A stretch of DNA of 64,000 bases from Thermothielavioides terrestris NRRL 8126 (lineage: Eukaryota; Ascomycota; Sordariomycetes; Sordariales; Chaetomiaceae), in assembly GCF_000226115.1 (NCBI RefSeq), contig NC_016459.1, positions 930,001 through 994,000 of the forward strand. The letters are read 5' to 3'. The position numbers and the translations under genes are program-made. The notes under the pieces are model-generated. The model ran no database searches, had not been told where the DNA came from, and saw nothing but the letters and a program-made list of their open reading frames with translations. Shown piece by piece: positions 1 through 9,818 of the stretch (positions within the stretch are counted from its first letter, which is position 1; each line of letters starts with the position of its first letter).

Positions 1-571
1 CAGTCAGTCTCTTTAGCACTGAATGAGCATCCCAAGCTCACCTTATCTAAGCTTTAAGCTCCTGAGCGATTACCAGGTAGCTTCAAATATTGTAGTTGCA
101 CTTAATCCCGTTCTATATCCAACATCAGTGCGGACTATTAATATTCGCCAATGTAAGTAAGGCGGAGTGAGGCACCGAAAGATCCCTTGAGATTTGAGGA
201 AACGTATTTTCCTATAGAATCTGCTAGGAAAGTGACTTGGGAGATCCGAGCAAATGTACTGTGAAGGGCGCGTTGTCGGATGCCTCTGTCTGTTCACCGC
301 GGTAGCATCGAGAACCCCGCCGGAGGTGTGGTGCACTGCAATGGGAAGGATATGCGACGTTTCTTGTTGTACGGTGGTACGGACCAATCCACATGAAGAA
401 GGTCGTCGGCTTGCCGCGGGATCGAGGTAACTAGTGTCGTTTGTCGCATGGGTCAGGCACGCGCCAGGGAGAATCCCCAGATATTTCTAATCATTCCCAC
501 CTTAATTTCCTTTGTTATCATCTCCTCGTCATTCCCGGATTTCCCACGGCATATTCCCACCACATCCCTGC
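1..571. other. 5' flank of the transporter gene
   Basis: No convincing gene. The stretch holds a degraded copy of a repeat that recurs near 52.3 kb (see the separate entry at 165-265) and presumably the promoter of the downstream transporter gene. No clear TATA box or operator stands out. Confidence 0.4.
165..265. repeat. Relic of the TA-MITE found at 52.06-52.46 kb
   Basis: The segment shares an exact core 'tattttcctatagaa' followed by a similar 'gctagRAAa..gacttgg' stretch with 52328-52372, inside the small TIR element at 52055-52461. Six-frame conceptual products also align (both contain FYRKI). The TIR ends themselves are not recognisable here, so this is an old internal fragment. The match was made by eye. 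Confidence 0.45.
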
Positions 572-604
572 ATGGCCGGGCATCCCAAACCACAAAACGA
601 CAGC

Positions 605-2813
605 ATGGCCGGGCCGGAGACCGAGACCGCTGTGCAGGTGGCGGAGAACGCGCCCATCCGGCCACAGCATCGCAAGCTGCACGACCCGGATGTCAGCTTC
701 GAGGAGTATCTCCACTACGCGCAGAAGACGCGAGAGGAGGAGCGGACCCTCGAGAAGCCGAGGACCGCCTGGCGCCAGCTTTTGGCGGGCGAGAAAAAGA
801 GCGCCGGGAACGGTGCCGCGGGCGAGTCGGTTGGCGTCGTCCATCAAGACCTCGGCGATCTCAACCTCTCTACGAGGAACAACCGGCTTCACGTCTCCGA
901 CGAGGAGTGGACAAATGCCAGCCGGGCCCTCCGCACCGCGTCCGCAGGCGCAGCGTTCTACCTCGTACGTTCTCGGATGAATGATATTTACGTGTAATAT
1001 GCGGAGACACTGACGCTCGCCGGATCCGTGCTTAACACAGATCACAACCGACATCCTCGGCCCCTTCGCCGTGCCCTTCGCCATCGGCACGCTCGGCTAC
1101 GGCCCCGGCGTCGCCCTATTCACCGCCTTCGGCCTGTTGGCCGGCTACAGCGGCTATCTCATCTGGCACGTCTTCATGCACGTCGACTCCTACGAGTTCC
1201 CCGCCCGCAACTACGGCGATCTCGCGTTCCGGACGTGGGGCACCGTCGCCCGGCACATCACCAACTTCCTCCAGGCCATCGCCCTGCTGCTCCTGCTGGG
1301 CCAGGTCACCATCCTGTTCGGCCAGAACATCTCCCAGATGTCCAAGTTCAGGCTCTGCTACATTGTCTGTCCCCTGGTGTTTGTCATTGCTGGCTTCTTC
1401 TTGACGCAGATCCGCACCCTCAAGGCATAGTGAGTTCCCCAACTTCGCTTGTTTGTTATGTGCAAGATTGAACCAGTTCTTGTCAGAGCTTTGTTGGCTG
1501 ACTGCGGTATGTCCGAAGCGGATGGGTCGCCACCCTCGCTATATGGCTGAATTTGATCGTCATCTTCATCTCAATGGGGGTCATGGCGCATTCGCCTCCT
1601 AACTATGCAATTGCAGTGCTGGGTTCTGCAGGAAGTGAGTTGCACTGTTTGACGAGGGAAAAGTCTGTTCGTTCTGCGAAGAGGATGGGCTAACATTAGT
1701 TGTCTGAATAGGTGCCGTCGATCCAGACTCCATCACTCCGGTGGACGGTGTCTACCCTCCCATTGTTCATTACTCCGGTCTTCCGGCAAACAACCTGGTT
1801 GGTAACATCAACGGCCTGCTTTCAGGCGTGCTCGCGTACGCCGGCGCCCAGCTGTTTGTCGAGTTCCTCGCCGAGATGAGACGGCCAAGGGACTTCCTCA
1901 AGGTGAGCATGATCCGTTGATTGATTGGGCCCCAAAAGATCCGATGCTAACAGGTCTTCCTCATCGTCCAAGGCGATGTGGGGCGCACAGCTCTTCATCT
2001 ACACAGTATACGTGGTGTACGGATGCTATGTTTATTATGTCAGTCGGCTCCCTGAGAAACACCTGGCCTTGACGCTGGCCGACGCGGACTAACCAGTTGA
2101 ATTCAATCAGTTCCAAGGCCAATATACGTACAATCCCAGCTTCCAGGGGGTCTCTGCATACAGCTGGCAGACTGTCGGCAACGCCATCACGCTGCTTGCC
2201 GGGTTAATTGCCGCGGGACTGTACGGCAACATCGGCATCAAGGTGTTCTACAACAACGTCCTGGTCGACCTGCTGAACGCCCCACTGCTGGTTACCAAGC
2301 CAGGCAAGCTCTTCTACGCCGCCCTCGTCCCGGTCTGGTGGAGCGTCGCGTTCGTCATCGCGGCCGCGATCCCGGATTACTTCGGCTTCATCTCCGTCAT
2401 GTCCGCGTCGACGCTGCTGAACCTGACCTACACGCTGCCCCCTCTCTTCGCGCTGGGCATGGACATCCGCAAGAACGCCATGCGGCCCGGAGAAGGGTTC
2501 AACCCGGAGACCGGGGAGGTGACTAGGAATGGCACCGCCATGCAACGGTACATTCGCGGCTTCTTCTCTGGTGGCCCGCTCCAGCTGGCGAAAAACGTGT
2601 GGCATGTGCTCTACTTCCTGGCGTCCTTGGCCATGTGCGGCTTGGGCATGTATGCTGCTGTGCAGGGGTGAGTAGCAATAACCTATCTCACCGGCAACGC
2701 GGCCTTACTGGCGTGAGCATTTGCTAACAGCCGGCTTCAGGATGGTCGATGCGTTCAAGCACCCGCAGCTGAACTCATTTTCGTGTGTCTCGCCATTAAA
2801 CCTCAACGCGTGA
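605..2813 (+). CDS. Amino acid transporter, AAAP family (seven exons)
   Basis: Predicted exons 605-964, 1041-1429, 1519-1634, 1712-1902, 1973-2038, 2111-2667 and 2741-2813 join in frame to 583 codons. The product is a polytopic membrane permease of the fungal amino acid/auxin permease (Aa_trans) class, expected to import amino acids by proton symport at the plasma or vacuolar membrane. The hydrophilic N-terminus carries the HRKLHDPDVSFEEY motif typical of fungal members. The first helix starts at LITTDILGPFAVPFAIGTLG, and roughly ten further hydrophobic segments follow, including LAIWLNLIVIFISMGVMAHS. All introns are 66-89 nt with GT..AG. An in-frame ATG at 572 would add 11 residues. The short last exon (73 nt) ends at TGA. 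The substrate cannot be assigned. Confidence 0.88.
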
Positions 2814-3179
2814 TTGGGGGCTGCTTATCAGCAAGGGGATGCCGGCGTGTCTGTGCTGGGCCCGGGGGCGCAGAGCAGGCTAAGGCTCACAACTCTAGGC
2901 CTGAGAATACGGTTGACCTGTGTTCGGATTGTGATGCCCTTCGGGTGTACCTGCCAATCAACACTAAGAGCGTATGGCCATTCAGAATCCGGAGCCAGAA
3001 AGCTGCATTCTAGAGAGCCACTTGCAGTTTCACGAACATTCCAAGCATCCAATTATGCAATTCGAGACTGAACCTTGGAAAATCTTTGGTCATCATATGA
3101 TACAAGAACAAGCGAGCGGAGTTGGAGCAGCGTTGAGTAGGTAGCTATACACAGATGGTAGGAGCTGTTAGGTGGGCGG
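2814..3179. other. Intergenic between convergent genes
   Basis: Spacer between the 3' ends of the transporter (+) and the F-box gene (-). It presumably carries both polyadenylation regions. No gene, repeat or hairpin recognised. Confidence 0.5.
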
Positions 3180-3734
3180 TTAGCCCTTGACCATCATAAC
3201 GCTTATTGCAATGGGTGTCTGAGAGAACAGCAGGCGGGCATCGCCTGGGCTGTTGAGGAGTCTTTCATTAATATCAATCTTACACCGCGGGAACAATCGC
3301 AGGTTGCTGGGCGCTGCGAGGGTGGTACAGAAGTCGCTGATCGACGGGTTGGATGTGACGTCAGGGTTGAGGTATTGCGCTTGAAACTGGGGGCCCGGGG
3401 TGCGGGACCAGTGGTAGCCTTGACCTGGGGCGTGACGTGGGCGGTTGGGACAGGGCGCTTTGGAGGTGAAGATGACGGTGCGGACGTAGTGGCGGGGGAG
3501 GTCATCTTGGGCGATGCGCTGGAGGCGCTGAAAAGAGGCCAGGCAGAGGTCGGTGGTGACGGTGGAGAAAAAGGTGTTGGCGAAAGCAGTTTGCGAGTTG
3601 TGGTGGAATCGGCGGCAGGTACGCCGAAAATTGAGGAGGTCTTGTTCGAGGAGAAAGCAGGCGACGCGCTCGACAAGCTCAGCAGGGAGGGCGAGAAACA
3701 CCGGATTGTGCGAGACATGTGAGGTGAGATCCAT
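3180..3734 (-). CDS. Short F-box protein
   Basis: Single-exon frame of 184 residues. Residues about 14-55 (LPAELVERVACFLLEQDLLNFRRTCRRFHH) fit an F-box, the helical motif that binds Skp1 in SCF ubiquitin ligases. The pattern LP.EL...I..FL...DL...R..C+.F is the usual ascomycete form. Residues 60-150 contain no recognisable substrate-recognition repeats (no LRR or WD40). Most fungal F-box proteins with this N-terminus are 300-600 residues, so the gene is either a short form or truncated at its 3' end. It ends 366 nt from the convergent transporter. The substrate is unknown. Confidence 0.65.
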   Translation of the reverse strand: MDLTSHVSHNPVFLALPAELVERVACFLLEQDLLNFRRTCRRFHHNSQTAFANTFFSTVTTDLCLASFQRLQRIAQDDLPRHYVRTVIFTSKAPCPNRPRHAPGQGYHWSRTPGPQFQAQYLNPDVTSNPSISDFCTTLAAPSNLRLFPRCKIDINERLLNSPGDARLLFSQTPIAISVMMVKG

Positions 3735-4324
3735 TGTGAAAGATGCTTGGAAGTGGGGAAGGAGGGGAGATGGGAGACAGAGAGACGGCTGGCTTGATAT
3801 ACACAGTCAGCAGAGAGGGGGTTCGCGTTACTCTCTTATTTAGATAATTAACTACTAGGCATGACCGGTTTGCGCCACTACCCCACCCTGGTTTGTGTTG
3901 GTCCGAGCAGAGCATCGTCATCTTCAAGGGCATGGGAGCACATGCTGATGATCCGTCGTGGTGGGCTTGGGGAGTGGCTTGCGTACCCGGAGCCAATCGT
4001 CTGCCGATGTTGAAGAGTCCGAACAAACCAGACAGCGGCGAGGCCGAGATATGCGGCGTATCCACGCTCGGCAGGTCCCGTGTAAATCTGCCACGGGACA
4101 GATCGAGTTCGCGTCCTCTCCTGGCCACCTGGAGGCTTTCCTTGGAATTATATCGTCTTCTCAGTCACTAGTTAGTTGGAAGATCTTCTGACCATTTACC
4201 CTCGAAGGAAACAAGAGGGTTCCAATTCTGCGTGCCATCGCCCTTGCCGACTGGCAGCATTTCTTCTACAACAGCTAGTTCTACCTGTTCGGACTCAGGC
4301 GGTGATTCCAATCCAGCCAGCATC
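3735..4324. other. Intergenic region upstream of the F-box gene
   Basis: Contains the 5' flank of the F-box gene and the 3' flank of the broken Ser/Thr-rich gene. Several overlapping frames of 70-150 codons occur on both strands, but none has codon bias, motifs or introns suggesting a gene. Confidence 0.4.
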
Positions 4325-6140
4325 CTATGTCGTCTGTGTAATTGAAGTCCTTGGAACAAAATACTCCGTATGGATGGTCCCATCTAAACGTTTGGTCGTT
4401 GGCTGATTAAACCAAGAGAAAGAGGGGACCAAAAAGGAAAAAAAGAAAAGAAGAAAACACAATACCAACTCCAATGTGGCCATTTGTTGGTGTCCAAGAG
4501 GAGTCTGCCTCATCCTCAGATACTTCATGGCCGCTTCTCCCATCAAACATTGGTCAGAATATAACGGCAGAGGCCCTGTTCCGATCTGAATGACGCTTCC
4601 GCTGGACAACAGGGTTTCACCGTCCGGCAGAGTAGATGTCAGAACGCTGGCTGCCCTTGTTGCGGTAGTAGAAGTGGTTGGGAACAAGGCGAAAACTTCG
4701 CCTTCATTTGTGGTTGTGGTAGGGGCAGTCACCGTGGGCAGAGTAATGGGTGCGTTAGTGCCGACTTGTACGACGCTAGAGCTGGAGACGACAATCTGTC
4801 CGTCGGGTGCGGTCCAAGTGGTAGCGCCGGCGGAAGACGATGGAGTGCCCTGGCCTTATGTGGACGTAGGGGCAGGTGACAGCGTGAACGTCTCACTGTC
4901 GGTTGTGAGGGTGCGGAGAGACGAGACGGACGGTAGTGTGATTGGTAGGTTGATGCCGATCTGGACAACTCCGGAGCTGAAAACAACGGTTTGGCCATCC
5001 GGTTCAGTCCAGGTTGTTGCGCCATTTCCGGTGTTTGTGCCGCCGCCTGGGGAAACCGTGGGGGTGGGAGGCAGAGTGAACGTCTCTCCATCCGTAGTAA
5101 GCGTCGTCAAGGACGAGACCGTAGGAAGGGTGACCGGTACATTTGTCCCGATTTCAACGATACCGGAACTGGAGATGATTACCTGACCGTCGGATCCGGT
5201 CTATGTCGTAGCGGGTGCTACGCCTCTGGGTTGATTCCCGGAGCCGCTCCCAAAGGTGAACGTGTGACCATCAGTCGTCAGAGTGCTGTGCCCCGTCGGG
5301 ACAGGGATCGTTTCCGTGCCGCCAATGACGATTTCAGAGCCACTAGAGACAATGGTCTCTCCAAGCGAATCTGTCCAAGTGCTGGCACTAGTGGTTGGGT
5401 TGCTAGGCGGGCTGCTGGTAGGCCAACCAGTAGGTATGCCGGTAAAGTCGCCAGTGGTAGATCCGGCGGATGTCGCTTCCGACGTGCCTGGGAACGCGCA
5501 TTGTGGAAACTCCGTGGAGAACCCTTGAGGACACGAAGATGGCTCCGTACTCAACAACCTGCTTGAGAAAGTTGTCGGCTCACCCGAGGCAGGCTCCGTG
5601 GAGGGGTTCCCTGATGAAGAATGGTTGCCCTCAGAGGTGCACGACCTGGACGAGGTCAAAGTGACAATGATGGTCCTCGTGCGTACTTGGGTGACGAAGA
5701 CTTGCGATGTAACAGTGGAGAGTGAACCGCTCTCTGTGTATGGCTCCGACGTAGAAGCCGTCTTCTGGGTTCCCGGCGGGCTGCCATAAGTCTTGTCTGG
5801 CGCGCTGACTTGGAGTCCAGGCACGGAGTCGCAGCCACCCACGGCATTGCATACTGTCCCGGCAGGGCAGCAACCGTACATACAGCAAATGTTTCCTTTT
5901 GGTGTCAATGTTTGTCAAGTATCTCCAGGAGAAACTGCTTGTTTGCTTACCAGCTCCGCAGAGATTGTGTTGGCCGTCAGGGGTTTGACAACAAGTGTCG
6001 CCGTAGTCAGCAGAGCCACACCGGTCTTGACACCAGTACTCGTTGGGCGCACAGCCGGAGGAAGACCGAACAAAGACTGCCTCCGTCAGTGCGAACAGGG
6101 CAGAGATCCACAAGGTGGCCGCCCACAATGGGAGACGCAT
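4325..6140 (-). pseudogene. Secreted Cys-rich, Ser/Thr-repeat surface protein, broken by two stops
   Basis: Exon 1 (6140-5951) encodes a signal peptide (MRLPLWAATLWISALFALTEA) and a cysteine-rich head. A 55-nt intron (5950-5896, GT..AG) joins it in phase to exon 2, which completes the Cys module (CCMYGCCPAGTVC). A Ser/Thr-rich stalk follows, with about four imperfect repeats of the type TLTTDG.TFT..P..TTWTEPDGQ..V.SSG.VQIG. The frame is interrupted by TAG at 5203-5201, exactly where the other repeats have Trp (TGG to TAG), and by TAA at 4858-4856; otherwise it is continuous to 4325. A hydrophobic stretch near the end (VLCFLLFFFSFLV) could be a GPI-signal remnant. The architecture is that of a fungal wall or adhesin-like protein. 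No intron of plausible size removes the stops, so inactivation (or readthrough, less likely) is inferred. Confidence 0.6.
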
Positions 6141-7268
6141 GGCGATAGAGGTGTGCAAGACGAGAGAGGGAAGAGGATTGTCAGGGTGTACTGGTGGCTT
6201 TGCGAGTAGCGTGTTGAAGGATGTATGGAGGGAGACTCTACTGAGATAACTTCCAAGAGATGACATATGTCCGCTCCGAGTCATCGTTGAGCGTGAAGCA
6301 GGATATGTAGGTCCTACCTACGGCAGGCAACCGTCTTCCCTCCCTGGTTCCCGCCGTGCTCTCGGACCCCTCTCTATCCAACCGCCTGCATTCAATGCTG
6401 ATGGTGAACCACATGACGGCACGGCCCATCGTCCCTGTCCATTCGGACTTCATGATGGATAGCGTCGGAATTGGGAAACAGGATCCATCGCCCATGTCAC
6501 CGAACAATCCTTGACAGGATTCTAGTCATTCAATTGAGCCTAGTGACCGAGAAAGTCCCCGAGAGCATGTCGATAAGCTGATGGGATTCGGGAGTCCGCG
6601 CGACGAGGTATGGACCAAGAACCGAACTCATGCTCACCACCACGATCTCGACCATCATGGATCACGACTAGGTTCTGCCGTTTGAGTTTAGCAACCGGTT
6701 TGGCAGCGGTAGCTTTTAATTTGATTGGATGACGCATATCTTGTGGCGGTGCGAGCAACCGTGTAACAGTTAACTATGGCAGTAAGTCGAGGCGAGGTGG
6801 CGGTGAATGTCGACCGACACACTGACGTCGTATAAGCATAACCCAGTTTGGCAGGAGGACGTATACATATCGGTACTTGGTGGGAGTTCTCGAAGGATTG
6901 ACGGTCCCGGCCGCAACACCTACCCACCTGTCGCACCAGACCTCGGACTGAGCTGCGAGCCTTGCCAAGTAGCTTATGTGACGTGAGACGACGCCGGAGC
7001 TCAAGCTCTTATCGCCGAATATCCTCTCACCAGGGTGCGTAGAGATGGAGCATAGGTTGCTCATAGACAGGTTCTCGGTGTAAGCGGAATTCTTGAGCGC
7101 CCCTAGCTTTTGGATTTCTTTTCCCTTCCGGACGCAGGCGTCATTCGTGCTGCTGTCCTGGTAAACTCTCGAGTCTGTCGACCTCGACAGCACAGCACTG
7201 GCGCCCGGCAACAGCAGCAACAACAGCAACATAGGAACACAACAATAGCCATAGCAACCACGTCGGAA
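6141..7268. other. Divergent intergenic region
   Basis: Shared upstream region of the broken surface-protein gene (-) and the coiled-coil protein gene (+). Open frames on both strands lack coding character. No repeat family recognised. Confidence 0.4.
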
Positions 7269-8351
7269 ATGCCTGTGCTAGACCAGATTTTCAAGACCCT
7301 CCACCGTCTTGAGACTCAGGTCAATAGCCAGAGCAATCGGCTCAACGCAATTGAGCTGTCGATCAAGTCCAGGTCCGACGACATTACGGCGTCCAGCACG
7401 GACGATAGCTCGAGCGAAACTTCGAACTCCGGCTTCAGCAACCATAGACAGAGTCGGAGCTCCGCGAGCTCTATGAATACGCCGTCCCCGCATTGCCCCC
7501 AGTCTCCGGCGGCATCGTACAGAGCTTCCCTTGCGGAATTACGGAATCGATTCGCGTTCTCTCACAGCTCCTTGGATATAGGCTCTCCTCCCGCCAGCCG
7601 CCTACACGAGCATATTCGGGGAGACGGGACGCGAAGTCCTACAGTCAACAACCGCGATGAGGGTAGCGACGACGAATGGGAAGACGAGGTCGTGTACACC
7701 GAGTCTACATACTCCCAGTACCCTTCGCGCCTAGATCTCTCCAATCTCGCCGACGCTCCCCCTCTCCTAAACGACATCCAACTGCAGCGCTACGTCCATA
7801 GCGCTAAGTCGTCCCTCAACCCCCAAGACTTTACTGGGCGGGAGGATGCGTCCTCACCGCCGGGTCCTATCGGTATGCGGCAGCCATCAGGTTTCGACGG
7901 GCCCCATCGACCGCAATCTCGGTCACCTCCGGCGAGTGTTTGCGCTCCAAGCATAGCCAAATGCGCCAGTTGCGGACACCAAGCTGGCAGTGAGCAGGAA
8001 ACCAACTTGCAGTCCGCTGCGCAGGATACTACCCCCGCTGAAAAACAAAAACCCTTGCAATGGAGGGTGCTGGCTGCGCAACGTCATGACCGGGCCGAGA
8101 TGGCCCTCTTTGCATGGGAATGCTGTAAAGCCTCCTCGCAGTCTTGGTGGTTTGAGTCGGAGGAGTGGCGGGCGATCCAGAGCGAGACACGGCGGATCAC
8201 TGAGGTCCTTGCGCCTACATCAGCGGCAGCGGCATCCTCGTCATTGCGAAAGGCGAGAGAGGCGGTAGGGAAGTTGAAGACCATGTTGGCCACTCGGCTG
8301 AACAATGCGGGATTCTTCTGGGCTAGACGCGAAACCGCTGTCGTGCCTTAA
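7269..8351 (+). CDS. Hypothetical protein with N-terminal coiled coil
   Basis: Frame of 360 residues from the ATG at 7269. The same frame is open upstream to 7110, but that extension begins with a low-complexity CAG/CAA-derived poly-Gln tract, so the later ATG is preferred. Residues 1-35 (DQIFKTLHRLETQVNSQSNRLNAIEL) have a heptad pattern suggesting a short coiled coil. Residues about 40-300 are Ser/Pro-rich and disordered with acidic patches (DEGSDDEWEDE). The C-terminal 95 residues form a Trp-rich helical segment (WRVLAAQRHDRAEMALFAWE) that could be a folded domain. I do not recognise the family. It is the last gene before the phiA-like gene. Confidence 0.55.
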   Translation: MPVLDQIFKTLHRLETQVNSQSNRLNAIELSIKSRSDDITASSTDDSSSETSNSGFSNHRQSRSSASSMNTPSPHCPQSPAASYRASLAELRNRFAFSHSSLDIGSPPASRLHEHIRGDGTRSPTVNNRDEGSDDEWEDEVVYTESTYSQYPSRLDLSNLADAPPLLNDIQLQRYVHSAKSSLNPQDFTGREDASSPPGPIGMRQPSGFDGPHRPQSRSPPASVCAPSIAKCASCGHQAGSEQETNLQSAAQDTTPAEKQKPLQWRVLAAQRHDRAEMALFAWECCKASSQSWWFESEEWRAIQSETRRITEVLAPTSAAAASSSLRKAREAVGKLKTMLATRLNNAGFFWARRETAVVP

Positions 8352-9236
8352 GGGCTTACAACGCGTTGGTAACTTACTCGGACGGATGTTTACTCTAGGT
8401 TAGATAGCAGTTGCCATCTTCGTTTGACAATATTTTCTTTAGGTCATCTTCTGATTTGAGTCGTTTGTTGTCTACCCGAAGAGGATAGGAGTCAATGTCA
8501 GAGTCACACACTCCTGGGCGAGCATCCAGATTCCAGAGTGATCCCTTGTCCCACAGCTGCACTATCTACTTCAGAAACATCACCAAGGTAAGATCTTAGA
8601 TAGGAAAATGGCGCGTTCTTTTTCTTGCCTTTTTTGTTCTTTTTTTCCTGTCCTTTCCGTGCGGGTGCTTGACAGCAAACCGGCTTGGAATTCTTTGCGT
8701 ATCCCTGGCAACCTGGTTTTGGGGGGATACGTGGTCAGCATGAGTTAACTGAGAATCCTTCCATGACCGAAAAACATGGTTGTTGCCAGTGAGGATGCTC
8801 GGTGTCGCATCTCGGCTGCGTGCCAACGGATGTTGTCAGCACCTTCCGGTGTAAGAAGCTCATCGTGTAGAGCCGAAGGTAGCCAGCCATGCACACAGCC
8901 AGCACAGAGTCCGAGAGCCTTGATACTTTCTTTCGGGCAGCGTCGATGTCACGAGACTGCGAGATGAGCAATCCTTCGGTGTAAGCGGCATCATCATCGT
9001 CGGACTTGATCAATGCCGAGGTCGATACTGGTGAGGGGGGGAAGGTGTTGAACGTGTATCTATGACTGAGAATCTGTCAAGTGCGACCCAAGAGCGAGCC
9101 CTATATGGTTTCTCGTCTCTTCTCGTTCTCATAAGACCTATTAGGTGAAAGTAGTGTTCAGCCCAGACTCGACTCAGAACCAGAATCCTTCCTCATCGCT
9201 CTCGTTTCTCCCCCTCCCCCCTTCACTTCGTTCACC
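8352..9236. other. Intergenic; promoter of the phiA-like gene
   Basis: No gene supported. The last 40 nt before 9237 are pyrimidine-rich (ctccccctccccccttcactt), a common fungal core-promoter/5'-UTR feature. A T-rich run lies at 8617-8646. Confidence 0.45.
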
Positions 9237-9818
9237 ATGAAGCTTCTCCGCAATCTCACCGTAGCCACGGCCTTGTCGCCTGGCCTGGCACTTGCAAGAT
9301 GGTTCTACCATCCCCGTGACAAAGCCGCTACGATTTCCAATGACCGCTGCGAGTTCACAATCTCCTCGGATGGAGCATTTGCTTGTCCTGCCGGACGGCT
9401 GGAGGATGGTCAGATCCGCCTTAACGGCAGCTACGACACTGCCACCTTTGTTCTTTCCGGCGGCGGCATCGTCGACTCTCGTGGCTTTGGCTGTATCGTG
9501 ACTGGCAAGTAGACACCCCCATTATTTGACCTTGGTCGTTCTAGCCAGCAGTCACTAACCCTCTGCGCAGACCCCCCAATCACCCAATTCCAATGCGATC
9601 AGGGGAAACCACCTACCTTAGGTTTTTCTGTTGACCCCTCCAACAACACCCTCCTCTACCACGGCTCCCCTGCCTTCTGGGCCTGCCCGGCCACAGACAC
9701 CGAGTACAACATCTACATCAATCCTAACTTTGGCCAAACCAGATGCTTTCCCATCACACTCACGACCAGCGGTTGCGGCGCAGCAGCGTCTTCCTCCGCC
9801 GCTCCCCCTCCGCCTCCC
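9237..9818 (+). pseudogene. phiA/But2-like secreted protein, 5' part, split by a LINE
   Basis: Exon 1 (9237-9504) encodes a signal peptide (MKLLRNLTVATALSPGLALA) and the first half of the domain. A 66-nt intron (9505-9570) uses a GC donor (gcaagt) with branch cactaacc and acceptor gcgcag. Exon 2 continues in phase with PPITQFQCDQG and later EYNIYINPNFGQTRCFPITL, the Cys-bearing strands typical of cell-wall protein phiA and But2-like secreted proteins of ascomycetes. After a Ser/Ala/Pro linker the frame is cut at 9818 by a LINE. The 3' part resumes at 19899, in the same reading frame if one copy of the 16-bp duplication is removed. The role in relatives is conidial wall structure; here the gene should be null. 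Confidence 0.72.
9803..9818. repeat. Left target-site duplication of LINE A
   Basis: The 16-mer tccccctccgcctccc is found here and again at 19899-19914, flanking the LINE with its AAC tail. It lies in the Pro-coding linker of the phiA-like gene. Confidence 0.85.

Noticed and set aside
7195..7235. Poly-Gln N-terminus for the coiled-coil protein
   Set aside because: It would require a start at 7110 in a region without Kozak context; the CAG/CAA run is more likely 5' UTR.
8735..9013. 92-codon minus-strand frame upstream of the phiA-like gene
   Set aside because: No motif, no splice context and no conservation signal visible.
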